Under the pieces are notes generated by a model. It did no database searches and was not told the origin of the DNA. It saw nothing but the letters and a program-made list of their open reading frames with translations. The position numbers and the translations under genes were made by a program. This document shows, one piece after another, positions 1 through 8,913 of a stretch of 37,898 nucleotides of DNA. Source of the stretch: a virus; the IMG/VR virus record IMGVR_UViG_3300013006_000003, positions 1 to 37,898 of that record; one strand, 5' to 3'. Within the stretch, counting starts at the first letter, position 1. Every line of letters starts with the position of its first letter.

Positions 1-123
1 CTGATTGCTTGTTCCATCCGTTGCCGGTAACGTCCACAGCACATCAGCCGCGATTGTTGCTGGTGCCTGAAAGCCAACGTAGTTCGTCCCATTTGCAGTT
101 GCTTCACGGAATCGTGCATCAAC
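1..123. repeat. Terminal direct repeat, left copy
   Basis: The first 123 bases are identical to the last 123 bases (37776-37898). The fibre reading frame continues in phase through both copies, so this is the closing overlap of a circular assembly or a terminally redundant molecule, not an internal duplication. The unique genome length is therefore 37,775 bp. An odd-length exact overlap is also what a k-mer assembler leaves at a circular join, so the physical ends of the virion DNA cannot be read from it. Confidence 0.95.
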
Positions 124-2469
124 CTGATTATCTAAAATTACATTGCCTGTTAGTGTGCCGCCTGCTAATGGCAAGTTGTTGGATGCCGTACCAGTTAAAG
201 CCGCTGTAATTGTGCCAGCCGTAAAGTTGCCGCTTGCATCCCTGGCGACGATTGCCGATGCTGTGTTTGCGCTTGCCGCAGTAGTGGCGCTATTGCTTAC
301 CTTGCCAGCCGTTGCGATGGTGGCCAGCTTGGTATCTACAATCCCAGCGCTGGCGTTTATATCAGCGTTAAGTATTGTGCCATCTAACAACATTGTGCTA
401 GTGACTGTACCGCTATCGCCAGTTGTTATTACAGTTCCAGTAGTTGCAGGTAACGTAATTGTCGTTGTGCCAGCAATTGCAGCCGGTTGAACAGTTACCG
501 TGCCAGAAGTAGCGCCAGGTAATGCAACGCTGCTAATGCCAGTTAAACCTTGATTAGCGCTAGAGCGATTTAATGCTAGAGACGTAGTGCCAACAAAAGT
601 TGTTCCGCTAAACGTGCCAGTAATCGTGCCAGCAGTAAAGTTGCCCGAAGCGTCCCTTGCGACGATCGCAGATGCGGTGTTTGCACTTGTAGCAGTAGTA
701 GCTGAATTGGATACCTTAAGAGCCGTTGCAATAGTTGCAAGTTTGGTATCATCAATAGCAGCGCTGGCGTTTATATCAGCATTAAGTATCGTGCCATCCA
801 ACAGCATGGTGCTGGTTACGGTGCCGGTGTCGCCAGTCGTTACGACCGTGCCGGTGACATTTGGCAGTGTGATTGTCCGATCAGCCGTTGGATCTACTAC
901 CGCAATGGTTGTCTCAAAAGCGTTTGCGGTAGAACCCTCAAAGCTCAAACTACCAGCAGTACCAATCTCTAAGTTGCCTGTTACCGTACCGCCCGCAAGC
1001 GGTAGTTTTTCTGTATCTAATTCTTCAATTGCAGCTTGTACGTTACTAGAAGCAAGGCTACCAAAAGGCGTAAATGATACTTGGTTTGCAGTTACAGTTG
1101 TAAAAGTTTGTGAGATATCAATTTCTGTCCATGATGTGCCATTAGATAAAATAATATCTGGGGGGTTCAATGCTGCGTGAGGCGCATTGCCGGTAGTAAC
1201 TGTACCGCCTGTACTTACTACCACATAATATCTAGAATTACCAACAGATGCCGCTGGTAAAGCCGCGCCAATAGTAAGGCCAATGGCAGTCCCCTCTGCA
1301 GTTACGGATGTAATAAGGCCCGTGCCACTACCTGTAGAAGCATTAAATGTACCAGCAAATACAATCTCACCAACGCTAATACCAATTGGTTGGTATACAT
1401 TGCCGTCGTACAAGAAAAGATCTTTACTGAGCGGGTTGAAAAAGAATTGCCCAATACAGTCAGCGGTTGGCGTAGTATCTCCAATTTTGCTGATAGCGTA
1501 ATTAGCTAACTTGGCACCTGTAACTGTATTAGCTGCAATACGCGCAATATCTAAACTGCCGCTTGTGATTTGTGATGCTGCAAGGTTTGGTATATCACCT
1601 GCCGATAATACCGTGCCAGCAGTTGCAATGCCTTTGCTATTTATTGTTACTTTTGTATATTGACCAGCGGCAATACCAGCTTGAGCTGCAAGCGAGATCG
1701 TGCCAGTAGATACGGCAAAATCACTACCTGCAATAACACCACCTAATGCTGCATTGGTCGCGGCAGTTACAGCTAAAATGCCATTACCGTCTACGGATAA
1801 ACCTGTCCCAGGTCGTACTGCACCTCTGACGCTACTGGTGGCAATAGGTAAATCAGCGCCAGCTAAAGCAACCGTGCCAGTAATATGCCCTTGGGCGTCA
1901 TAAGTAAAGCCGCTTGTTGTGCCAGCCGTGATGCTACTGGTGTGATTTAGTACGCCGCCACCTGTAACGCTAAGCCCGGTGCCGGGTGACATTACGCCGA
2001 CGGTGCCAGATACTGCAATCGGCAAATCCGCTGCGGCGATGGCTGCACCAACAGTGATATGGCCTCGGGTATCAACCGTCAGCTTTGTGTACGTGCCAGC
2101 AGTCACACCGCTGGTTGCGTGTTCAAGGCTGCCAGTGCCAGCGTTACGAACAATCGGGCTGGTCGGTGCTACCAGTTGCAGATTGCTGCCACTGACTGTT
2201 ATGCCGCCTGTCGCTGGTACCGTAGCTGTGTCAAATTTAGATGCTGCAACGGTGCCAGCCGATAATTGGGTGCCGCTGATGCCGCTGAAATCAACCTTTG
2301 CAGATGGTATGGACGCATTATCAATAAGTGATACTGCCTGCTGTACAAAAGCTTTTGCTGTTATTTTCTTTGTTTGACTGGCACTTAAATCTGCTATGGG
2401 TAACGGATCAGTAGCAGCTAAATCCCCACCGGCAAGGGACGTAAGCTCTGTAATCCTAAGGTCTGCCAT
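1..2469 (-). CDS. Tail fibre protein, 5' 823 codons (gene continues across the circle junction)
   Basis: An uninterrupted minus-strand frame runs from ATG at 2469 to base 1 without a stop and continues in phase at 37775 to a TGA at 37682-37680, giving 854 residues once the circle is closed. The start has a strong Shine-Dalgarno sequence (GGAGGG, 2477-2482), which overlaps the end of the upstream gene. The product is low in charge and rich in Ala, Thr, Gly, Ser and Val. It carries short motifs typical of phage fibres, such as GQYTKVTINSKG, PGTGLSV and LPLAGGTLTGNV, and two 138-residue-spaced copies of a module containing ILNADINASA and TASAIVARDASGNFTAG. It probably forms a trimeric fibre on the tail tip with a host-recognition role; the receptor is unknown. 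It follows the tail-tip genes and precedes other adhesin-like genes. The plus-strand Ala/Val-rich frames across it are antisense artefacts. Confidence 0.9.
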   Translation of the reverse strand, partial: MADLRITELTSLAGGDLAATDPLPIADLSASQTKKITAKAFVQQAVSLIDNASIPSAKVDFSGISGTQLSAGTVAASKFDTATVPATGGITVSGSNLQLVAPTSPIVRNAGTGSLEHATSGVTAGTYTKLTVDTRGHITVGAAIAAADLPIAVSGTVGVMSPGTGLSVTGGGVLNHTSSITAGTTSGFTYDAQGHITGTVALAGADLPIATSSVRGAVRPGTGLSVDGNGILAVTAATNAALGGVIAGSDFAVSTGTISLAAQAGIAAGQYTKVTINSKGIATAGTVLSAGDIPNLAASQITSGSLDIARIAANTVTGAKLANYAISKIGDTTPTADCIGQFFFNPLSKDLFLYDGNVYQPIGISVGEIVFAGTFNASTGSGTGLITSVTAEGTAIGLTIGAALPAASVGNSRYYVVVSTGGTVTTGNAPHAALNPPDIILSNGTSWTEIDISQTFTTVTANQVSFTPFGSLASSNVQAAIEELDTEKLPLAGGTVTGNLEIGTAGSLSFEGSTANAFETTIAVVDPTADRTITLPNVTGTVVTTGDTGTVTSTMLLDGTILNADINASAAIDDTKLATIATALKVSNSATTATSANTASAIVARDASGNFTAGTITGTFSGTTFVGTTSLALNRSSANQGLTGISSVALPGATSGTVTVQPAAIAGTTTITLPATTGTVITTGDSGTVTSTMLLDGTILNADINASAGIVDTKLATIATAGKVSNSATTAASANTASAIVARDASGNFTAGTITAALTGTASNNLPLAGGTLTGNVILDNQVDARFREATANGTNYVGFQAPATIAADVLWTLPATDGTSNQ
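206..444 (-). repeat. Intragenic fibre repeat, copy 2
   Basis: This segment matches 620-858 at a constant offset of 414 bp (138 codons), for example in the shared block gcgctggcgtttatatcagc. In translation both copies read a TMLLDGTILNADINASA segment followed by a VARDASGNFTAGTIT segment. The copies differ mainly at synonymous positions, which suggests an old duplication kept by selection on the protein. Confidence 0.85.
620..858 (-). repeat. Intragenic fibre repeat, copy 1
   Basis: This is the partner of 206-444, nearer the N terminus of the fibre protein. The bases of the two copies have diverged but the amino-acid motif is retained, so the repeat is best read as a structural module of the fibre shaft. 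Confidence 0.85.
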
Positions 2470-2472
2470 GTT

Positions 2473-3357
2473 TTAGCCCTCCAAAAGGACACTGCCCGTG
2501 TTGTCCTCCAGTCTAACCCGGAATGCGTCTTCTTGAAGAAGGTATTCAGGGTCTGCCACTTGTATGCGTAGTTTGATTTCTCCTGTGGTAACAAAACTAA
2601 TCGTAGAAATCATCGCTGTATCGCTATTGCAATTAATTCCTGCTTGCGTAATTATTCCATCAATTTCATGCCATATCTCGTCATTGCCTTCCTGCCCATA
2701 ACCTTGACCTAAAATATATAATCTAGCCTTAAAGCCAGAACCAAATCGTTGCCTTAACAGCAAGGTGTGTAAGTACAAAGACAGTTCAGGAAACCCAGTA
2801 GGATAATTACTGGAGCTTTGATAACGATAATCAAATAAGCAAGTTAGCTGGCCGCTACCTGTGATTAAAGTGCTGTATTGATTCCTGAACTCATCACCTA
2901 AACTTGATGTATCTACAGTTTCACGATCTGTAGTAAACTCGTAAGATGTAATCTGCCCAACAGGTCTTAGCGTGTCATTTATTACCGACGCGGTAATTGG
3001 TATGTCTCTGGCTATTGTTACAAGATCTACTCTGCCTGTAGCTTCACCTGCTATTGATTGATCGAAAGTTGAATATAACATAATACCACCTATAAAATCT
3101 ACGTTCACATACCAGTTGCCATCAGGGAATACGCTGCCTGCGCTCCATCCTGATGCTGCAATAAAATCTAAATTTGTCCCGTCAGTTGTTTGTAATTTTA
3201 CAAAATCACCGGTAATCAAAGACCCTTCGGGAAATTCAAAACTAAATCTGTTGCTTGTTGCGGCTATATCACTAGGATTTACAACGCTTAGCAAACCTTC
3301 TGCAATGCCGCTACGAATTAGCTCAACTCTGCCTGCATTGCCTAGGTAAACAGTCAT
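2473..3357 (-). CDS. Putative tail protein, tail-tube-like fold in part
   Basis: This 294-residue protein has no assignable family by eye. Its middle (around residues 130-180: TSYEFTTDRETVDTSSLG followed by ITGSGQLTCLFDY) follows the same pattern as the two tail-tube-like proteins of this genome, an E/D-T-T/S stretch and then a G-S-G/A strand. That pattern suggests a tube-fold or baseplate-hub relative. It is preceded by a β-rich N-terminal region of unknown role. Its ATG overlaps the TGA of the upstream gene (ATGA), so translation is probably coupled, and it sits between the tip proteins and the fibre. A structural role at the tail tip is inferred from position. Confidence 0.65.
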   Translation of the reverse strand: MTVYLGNAGRVELIRSGIAEGLLSVVNPSDIAATSNRFSFEFPEGSLITGDFVKLQTTDGTNLDFIAASGWSAGSVFPDGNWYVNVDFIGGIMLYSTFDQSIAGEATGRVDLVTIARDIPITASVINDTLRPVGQITSYEFTTDRETVDTSSLGDEFRNQYSTLITGSGQLTCLFDYRYQSSSNYPTGFPELSLYLHTLLLRQRFGSGFKARLYILGQGYGQEGNDEIWHEIDGIITQAGINCNSDTAMISTISFVTTGEIKLRIQVADPEYLLQEDAFRVRLEDNTGSVLLEG

Positions 3358-3749
3358 AGTGTTACGCCTGTTGGTGCGCCAGTAAATTGGAACTGGATGC
3401 TAGCCTGCATTACTTCACCAACAGCACAACTTAATTCTGCGCTGGTAATGATGCAATTGCCTTGAATGAGTTTGGAACCCCAACCAAGCTTGATAGCTAG
3501 TATGTCAGACTCACTAACTACAGCAGTTTTTACCACACGCTCTAGCAGTGAAACCGGCGCTGAATCATAATAAAACACAGTGGCACTACCGCTTATAGTT
3601 CTAAGCCCTGGGACATAGCTGCGGTCACTTTCTGTTAATACTGTGGTTTCGAGCGTATCAACTGTGCTAGATACGCTCCAGTTGCTGACCTTAGCCACCT
3701 GAGTGCCGTTATAAGTCAATGTGCCGTCTTTGCCGCTGTAATACGTCAT
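3354..3749 (-). CDS. Tail-tube-like protein (second copy in genome)
   Basis: This 131-residue protein reads like a compact phage tail-tube protein. VAKVSNWSVSSTVDTLETT is followed by a PGLRTISGSATVFYYD segment and a final β-rich region. The same order occurs in the main tail tube at 12572-13306 (NWSFNITRAEIDTTT, then SYIPGFAEGDGSASVF). Its location is downstream of the J-like tip gene rather than with the tape measure, so it is more likely a tip or fibre-anchoring ring than the tube itself. ATG and TGA overlaps join it to both neighbours. The fold similarity is my pattern reading; the role is inference. Confidence 0.7.
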   Translation of the reverse strand: MTYYSGKDGTLTYNGTQVAKVSNWSVSSTVDTLETTVLTESDRSYVPGLRTISGSATVFYYDSAPVSLLERVVKTAVVSESDILAIKLGWGSKLIQGNCIITSAELSCAVGEVMQASIQFQFTGAPTGVTL

Positions 3750-4171
3750 GCGTCAAGCACCCCTGTTAATTTAATTGTAACCGACATACGGCCAGGTTTT
3801 ACACTGTTGAATTGTGGCGGCTCAGCGTAGCGATACTGCAACCCAAACGGGGCTGCTGAAAATCTATTGGTGCTGCTGAGTGGTGTAATGCCTGCATCAA
3901 AACCGGGGTTGCCACTTTTGCTGGTGCTGCCCAGGCCAAACAGACCTAACGTGCCACGGCAATTAGCGTAATGGTCATGGATTAAAGCTGCATCGGCATC
4001 GCTGATATTATCAAACGATAGTGATAGTTCTGTATTAGTGCGCCTGCTGCCATATTGCACACGGCTTTCCATGCCGTTCTGTGCTGTAAACGTAGTACCT
4101 GGAAAATCGCCTGCATTTAGCGACCTTGAGGTAGGTGCAATACTAGGAAAAACCGGACCGACAAAACTCAT
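3746..4171 (-). CDS. Minor tail protein, tail-tip associated
   Basis: This 141-residue protein contains TNTELSLSFDNISDADAALI and ends with PPQFNSVKPGRMSVTIKL. This arrangement is common in small phage distal-tail or fibre-attachment proteins, where a β-sandwich repeats an NISDADA-type helix followed by a PPxxxSVxPG strand. The start ATG overlaps the stop of the J-like gene (ATGA), indicating translational coupling. I cannot name the family with certainty. The tail-tip role rests on the motif pattern and on its place between the J-like protein and the tube-like proteins. Confidence 0.65.
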   Translation of the reverse strand: MSFVGPVFPSIAPTSRSLNAGDFPGTTFTAQNGMESRVQYGSRRTNTELSLSFDNISDADAALIHDHYANCRGTLGLFGLGSTSKSGNPGFDAGITPLSSTNRFSAAPFGLQYRYAEPPQFNSVKPGRMSVTIKLTGVLDA

Positions 4172-7100
4172 TGCTCGTTTTGCACCTCAAATAAGCTTTC
4201 AGCTAAGTTTAGGTAGGTGATCTTGCCGCTTGGCTCTTGCGGTACATGGCTGCCAGTTATTTCTACCATCCCTTCCTCATCATAACTAATGAGTTCAGCC
4301 TTGTATACCCGTGCGCTTTGGGCGTCTGCATACACCGTAAAGACTGCGCCAGCAAATTTATTATCCGTCACATACCCATTGCCATCAATTGTCATGGTGC
4401 CTTGCTCAACTTCCAACTTCCCAGATCGCCACCAGTAAACCGTATTTGAGCCGGTTAATTCGCTGCTCGTCACAACTCGGCCATCATCTAGTACATAACC
4501 GTTTTGAAATTGATCCACATGCCTTGCCTGGCTTGCCAGTTTAAAATACGCGCCAGGCGCAAGTGCTAAGCCTTCAGGGAATGTTTTAAAAGTAACCGTA
4601 TGCGTTACATAACGACGAGTTTGGATTAGCAATTTAGCAAAATCAACTGCATGGTTTGCGCTAGTGCAAAAGCCAGTAAAATCAACTGCTTCCACTGGTG
4701 CTGATTCTGAATCTGTTTGCTGTGATTCAGCTAACCGCACAAGAATATTACGGGTTTCAGCAAAGCCATCTTCTACCTCATCGCGTAATGTAATTAATAC
4801 TTGCGGCGCTAAACGTTGCTCTGCTGGATACCAACTTACTTGCAACGAATCCTCAATGATATTGCCATCAGTAAATAACGCTGAAATTGTAGGTAGTCGG
4901 TCGTAAGCACCAGATAATGTGTAGCCCTGCAAGCCCTGGGTAGGGCTTACTGGGAATGTTGGTTGCAAGGATAACTTGCCACCTAAAATAAGGAAATCCA
5001 AGAAGAAATATGCTGCATTTTCGTAAGCCCATTCGCGGATATTAACTGGCGATGCCAGCACTCCATCCCAGAACCATTGATTAGCAATACAAACTTTACA
5101 AGCTTCTTGGAAGCCAGGCCAGTCAATCATTGATTCAGGTATTAATTTATTTGCGCCAACCAATGGTGATCGCAATAAAGCACGTAGTATTTCAGGGAAT
5201 AAATGAGTAGGGCCGATGATGCCAGAGGTTGGTGAATAGCCTGTTGTGGTGCCAGCTACTGGATCAATCATCCGCACCGTTTCACGGCCTTGCTTAGCGT
5301 AATAAGTAAGATTACTAAAATCGCTCCACTCTTTACCGCTACGCAATTGCAAGCCTATCATTGCCATGCGGTCGTATTGCGGTGCAAATTCTTCTGGTCC
5401 GTATAAACCTTTTCTATAGTTTACCCGTTGCTCATTGATATAAACTACTTGGTGCTCAGGACCATTCTGATGGCTACCTTCTTGTTGATCATAATAGTAC
5501 ACATCTGTAACAGCATCAAAAGGTTCGGCTACACGTTGCTGAGCAGTAGAGCGAAGCGCTGCAACTCTCATTGGAGGTAGTGGGCTAGCCGTTCCAACCA
5601 CTTGAATATTATCCCCGATTTTATAATTAGATCCACTTTCTTGTACAACTACATCAGCTATCCAGACGCTTGACCCTTCCACGGCAACACTTACTTGCGC
5701 CTGTACTGTCCCGTTTATTGGTGTTGCCGAGTTAGAAGGTTTATCTAGTACATAAGTGCCTGCAACTATATTTTCGCCTGAATTTCTGCCATAGCCAACA
5801 ATCGTGACAAAACTTCCAGCGGCATTGGCATTAACCCACATGTAACCTGTTCCACCTGTATCTATGTAACCTGCATTAAAACCAGTAATATTTAATATTT
5901 GGCTAGTTAAAGTCATTTTTATTGTTATCATGCTTCCAGAAGCGGGATGGGTAAAAACGGCTTCATTTGTATAGCGTTGACCTTCTCCATTTGGATATGG
6001 TGCTCCTAATATATCCATATGCAGCCAGCGAGTACCAAAGCCGGTTATTACTGTTCCTTTTGGTTCCTGAGTCGCAGTTTCATATGAACCTGCGCTTACT
6101 TTTAAGCCACTGCCAGATCCTCCAGTGGTAGTGTTATAAAGACCTGGCGCTATATAGCCGGTAGTTGAATATTCAATAGCTGCTAATGATTCAACAGCTC
6201 CTTGCGTCGGTTTACCTCCGTAATACATAACATTATTTGTTGCGGCTTGTTCTTCTATTGTTTCTCTATATCCTTTGTAATAAACTGTAACCGGCCCCAG
6301 AACTGTATCTACTGTGTGGTGTACCGGGCCGCCAGATCTTGCATCTAATACGCAGATTCGGTTACCGGCCACCCTGCCATAAGTAAGATAACCCCCACCT
6401 GATATAGGTCGCAATCTGATTTCATACTGCAAATCAGGATTTGGGAAACGAATACGAATAAAATTAAATTGATCTATTGGTGTGCGACCTTTAACGCAAA
6501 AAGGTGAACCTGACTCAGGATCGAGACCAATCCAGCTATCATCACCTTTTTTGCGAATTTGAAGTCTAAAAATAGAATATCTTAATCCATAATCAGAATA
6601 GGTCCCCACATTATAACTATTGCCGCCAGCCTCAAGCGCTTCTAATGTGCCATCATCAGGTATTGCGGCAAAGTTTGCTATGCCTGTAAACCTTTTCCAT
6701 ACTTGTGATTTTATGCCAATTTCAACTTGATTTAATTTACGTGTTGTTGTTATATTAGCTAATGCTAGTTTTGAAATTGTAGGGCCATCGGCAGGGTTGC
6801 TATAACTGGTTAAGTTTTGCCCACGAAAATCAGGATGAGGAATTACAATTTGTTCTGACACTAACCGCACATTGCCTTCTGCTAACACTTTAAAATAGTA
6901 TTTTTTACGTGTAAATGTATTCCATAGAGCTGTTGCAGGGTCGGAGCCTGTACATGTCGCTTCCGCCCCACCTATCAAATAGGTTTCGCCTATTATAAGA
7001 ACATCATCACATGATTGCCGGTAATTATCGTCTTTTGCTGCTATATCTTGCACACCAAAAGAACCAAATAAATTTATAGTATTGCCTTCATACATATGAA

Positions 7101-8148
7101 ATTCAATTGTATCGTTTGGATATACAAAAATGGTTTTTGTTCCTTGCCCTAGCGTTTCATTATTGACTTTCATGATCCCAGTTCTGCACCCGTAGTGCGA
7201 TTCAACCTTGCTTCTTTCTAAATTTGCATTATTTGCACTTGTTTGCTCTTTCCCCCATTGTTCAGGATCTTTTGCGAAGAGAGAAGAGTGCGGATAAGCT
7301 ACACGTACTCGCTTAAATGGCAGCCGCCAATGTTGCCCATTACGCAATGGCTCTGATGTACCAAATTGCGTCATTGTTGTTGGTATTCTCACGCCACTGA
7401 ACAATGGCTTCAGTTCTTCTGTACTGCCTAGTTGAGCTTGGAATACATCTTGACCTCTTGCGCTAAGTCCACCTGCAATTTTATCTGCTGCTGTTATGCG
7501 GCCTTCGCCGGGTTGTCCACGTTGGAAATAAACAGCAAATTTATTCTCTTGGTAACCGCGCAACAAGCTATCGCCAATAGCAAAGCCTTTAAATTCTGGG
7601 GTACTGGCAGCCGCTAACTGGCCTGCACTAGCTAAAAATAAAGCTAGCAGCTCTTGCCCGTCGCCTTGGCTTAGTAATTGCGACCATACTAATTTGGTTT
7701 CTACTCTTACACCACCGTAATATTTGCCATAAAACTCTTGCCGATTAGCAAATACCAATGGCATCACCTCGCCAAGCCTTGCTAAAGGTTGTACTGATGT
7801 AAAGCCATCTACATTGGTAAACCTATTCTCAACATTTACGCTGGGACCTGTCAAGTCAGCGCCACTTTGATTTCGCCCTGGGTCGGATTGTTTTGGTAGC
7901 TTTGGCTTTGGCGCTAATGCCTGCGCGGCAAAGCTAAGGCCAGCTCCAACTACTGTTGTAACAATACCAACTGTTATTGGATCACATACCACATGCGGCA
8001 CATGGTCATAAGCTGGATCGCGTTTAGGGCGATGATTAGCTACCTCGTTTGCGTACCAGTTATATTCTTCAATCGTCAGCCCTAAAGTATCAATTAGCTG
8101 CTTTTCCCATGGCAATATCGCGCTTCGTATTTGACGACTGGTGACCAT
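4168..8148 (-). CDS. Tail tip attachment protein, lambda J-like
   Basis: The 1,326-residue product has the size and position of the central tail-fibre/host-specificity protein of lambdoid siphophages. Near the N terminus a hydrophobic stretch (ITVGIVTTVVGAGLSFAAQA) precedes a Pro/Lys-rich linker, a layout typical of J-like tip proteins, and the C-terminal part is β-rich. I place the start at ATG 8148 because GGGTGAT lies just upstream; the longer frame from 8184 would overlap the K-like gene by 91 bp. A low-charge Gly/Ser-rich block at about residues 680-856 (beginning GGSGSGLKVSAGS and ending in SGSNYKIGDNIQVVG) resembles modules of baseplate and fibre proteins from other cyanophages and may be an insertion. 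It is likely the hub through which the tail contacts the cell. Confidence 0.85.
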   Translation of the reverse strand: MVTSRQIRSAILPWEKQLIDTLGLTIEEYNWYANEVANHRPKRDPAYDHVPHVVCDPITVGIVTTVVGAGLSFAAQALAPKPKLPKQSDPGRNQSGADLTGPSVNVENRFTNVDGFTSVQPLARLGEVMPLVFANRQEFYGKYYGGVRVETKLVWSQLLSQGDGQELLALFLASAGQLAAASTPEFKGFAIGDSLLRGYQENKFAVYFQRGQPGEGRITAADKIAGGLSARGQDVFQAQLGSTEELKPLFSGVRIPTTMTQFGTSEPLRNGQHWRLPFKRVRVAYPHSSLFAKDPEQWGKEQTSANNANLERSKVESHYGCRTGIMKVNNETLGQGTKTIFVYPNDTIEFHMYEGNTINLFGSFGVQDIAAKDDNYRQSCDDVLIIGETYLIGGAEATCTGSDPATALWNTFTRKKYYFKVLAEGNVRLVSEQIVIPHPDFRGQNLTSYSNPADGPTISKLALANITTTRKLNQVEIGIKSQVWKRFTGIANFAAIPDDGTLEALEAGGNSYNVGTYSDYGLRYSIFRLQIRKKGDDSWIGLDPESGSPFCVKGRTPIDQFNFIRIRFPNPDLQYEIRLRPISGGGYLTYGRVAGNRICVLDARSGGPVHHTVDTVLGPVTVYYKGYRETIEEQAATNNVMYYGGKPTQGAVESLAAIEYSTTGYIAPGLYNTTTGGSGSGLKVSAGSYETATQEPKGTVITGFGTRWLHMDILGAPYPNGEGQRYTNEAVFTHPASGSMITIKMTLTSQILNITGFNAGYIDTGGTGYMWVNANAAGSFVTIVGYGRNSGENIVAGTYVLDKPSNSATPINGTVQAQVSVAVEGSSVWIADVVVQESGSNYKIGDNIQVVGTASPLPPMRVAALRSTAQQRVAEPFDAVTDVYYYDQQEGSHQNGPEHQVVYINEQRVNYRKGLYGPEEFAPQYDRMAMIGLQLRSGKEWSDFSNLTYYAKQGRETVRMIDPVAGTTTGYSPTSGIIGPTHLFPEILRALLRSPLVGANKLIPESMIDWPGFQEACKVCIANQWFWDGVLASPVNIREWAYENAAYFFLDFLILGGKLSLQPTFPVSPTQGLQGYTLSGAYDRLPTISALFTDGNIIEDSLQVSWYPAEQRLAPQVLITLRDEVEDGFAETRNILVRLAESQQTDSESAPVEAVDFTGFCTSANHAVDFAKLLIQTRRYVTHTVTFKTFPEGLALAPGAYFKLASQARHVDQFQNGYVLDDGRVVTSSELTGSNTVYWWRSGKLEVEQGTMTIDGNGYVTDNKFAGAVFTVYADAQSARVYKAELISYDEEGMVEITGSHVPQEPSGKITYLNLAESLFEVQNEQ

Positions 8149-8513
8149 ATCACCCGGTTGGTTTGTGCGCTGCAATGGAGCCATCCGGTGTCGTAGAAAA
8201 CAGCTAGTCCAAAACTGTCAACAGCTTGCACTAACGCAATAATACCAGTTTCGGCTGGTGTTCCCCATAAGTCTAATTGCTCCTTGAATATGGAGGTGTC
8301 GCCTGCATGTAAACGCCGATACCAATTACGGGCTGGCACTGGTGCTTCAATGCCATACCATGCCAATACCCACCGGCACAAATTAATACAGTCGGTAGCG
8401 CCATGCCGTGCTGGCTCAGCACCTAAGCGGTAAGGCAAGCCAATGAGATCAGCCGGACCTGATAGCACCCGTGCTTGGCAATGCTCCGACCATTTCGTGG
8501 GTAATTCTGGCAT
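8094..8513 (-). CDS. NlpC/P60-like tail assembly protein, lambda K-like
   Basis: The 139-residue product carries the K-type core GLPYRLGAEPARHGATDC with a candidate catalytic Cys42, then the helix CINLCRWVLAWYGI and a GWLHCS segment with His113. This Cys/His pattern is that of NlpC/P60 cysteine peptidases (C40) found at siphophage tail tips, where they may open peptidoglycan during DNA entry or process tail proteins. The ATG at 8513 (MPELPTKW) is my choice. The frame is open up to 8609, but that would overlap the L-like gene by 161 bp, and no convincing ribosome site settles the start. The order L-K-J matches lambda, without a separate gpI. Confidence 0.8.
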   Translation of the reverse strand: MPELPTKWSEHCQARVLSGPADLIGLPYRLGAEPARHGATDCINLCRWVLAWYGIEAPVPARNWYRRLHAGDTSIFKEQLDLWGTPAETGIIALVQAVDSFGLAVFYDTGWLHCSAQTNRVIWSPVVKYEARYCHGKSS

Positions 8514-8913
8514 TTGGCGCTTGCGCACCAAGCGCATCAAGGGCACTGCTAAGCTGAAGTTCAACGGCTTGTGTGTTATATCCAAGCCCGGTGGCAATCC
8601 AGAATTCATGACCTAACCGTGATCCAGGTGAGTAAGTGTCAGTTAGTTGATATGTTTCGACTTCAGCCATCCAGCTACTATTAACAGCATCTTGCACCCA
8701 GCTTAATGTAAGTGGATTAGCAGGTAACAATAGTTGGCTACTGATATTATCGCCGCCTTTAGTTTTTTGCGCACCACGATAAACAAACGGCAAAAGGTTC
8801 CAGTTCTGACCGTTGAATGAAACGGCGCCTTCTGTAAAGAAATTTTGCCATCGTTGCACTGCACCTGTTGGCGCTGTGAAAGTAACAAAATTACCGATTA
8901 CAAATAAACTCAT
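8449..8913 (-). CDS. Minor tail protein, lambda L-like / DUF1833 type
   Basis: This 154-residue protein ends with a TQAVELQLSSALDALGAQAP stretch followed by a short C-terminal tail. The same L-S-S-x-L-D pattern is diagnostic of lambda gpL and DUF1833 minor tail proteins. Residues 1-120 form a β-rich domain with several Trp residues. Unlike lambda gpL, no cysteine cluster for an iron-sulphur centre is visible at the C terminus. It lies directly after the tape measure (ATG and TGA overlap by 4 bp) and before the K-like peptidase, the canonical tip-complex order. Confidence 0.8.
   Translation of the reverse strand: MSLFVIGNFVTFTAPTGAVQRWQNFFTEGAVSFNGQNWNLLPFVYRGAQKTKGGDNISSQLLLPANPLTLSWVQDAVNSSWMAEVETYQLTDTYSPGSRLGHEFWIATGLGYNTQAVELQLSSALDALGAQAPNARITHEMVGALPSTGAIRSG

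Noticed and set aside
143-2377. Four plus-strand Ala/Val/Pro-rich frames (143-490, 587-1180, 1700-1903, 1979-2377)
   Set aside because: They are exact antisense of the continuous minus-strand fibre frame. Their Ala/Val/Pro composition is the reverse complement of its Ala/Thr/Gly codons, and they have no ribosome sites.
8148-8184. Longer start for the J-like protein at 8184
   Set aside because: It lies deep within the K-like gene and adds 12 residues without family character; ATG 8148 has an upstream GGGTGAT.
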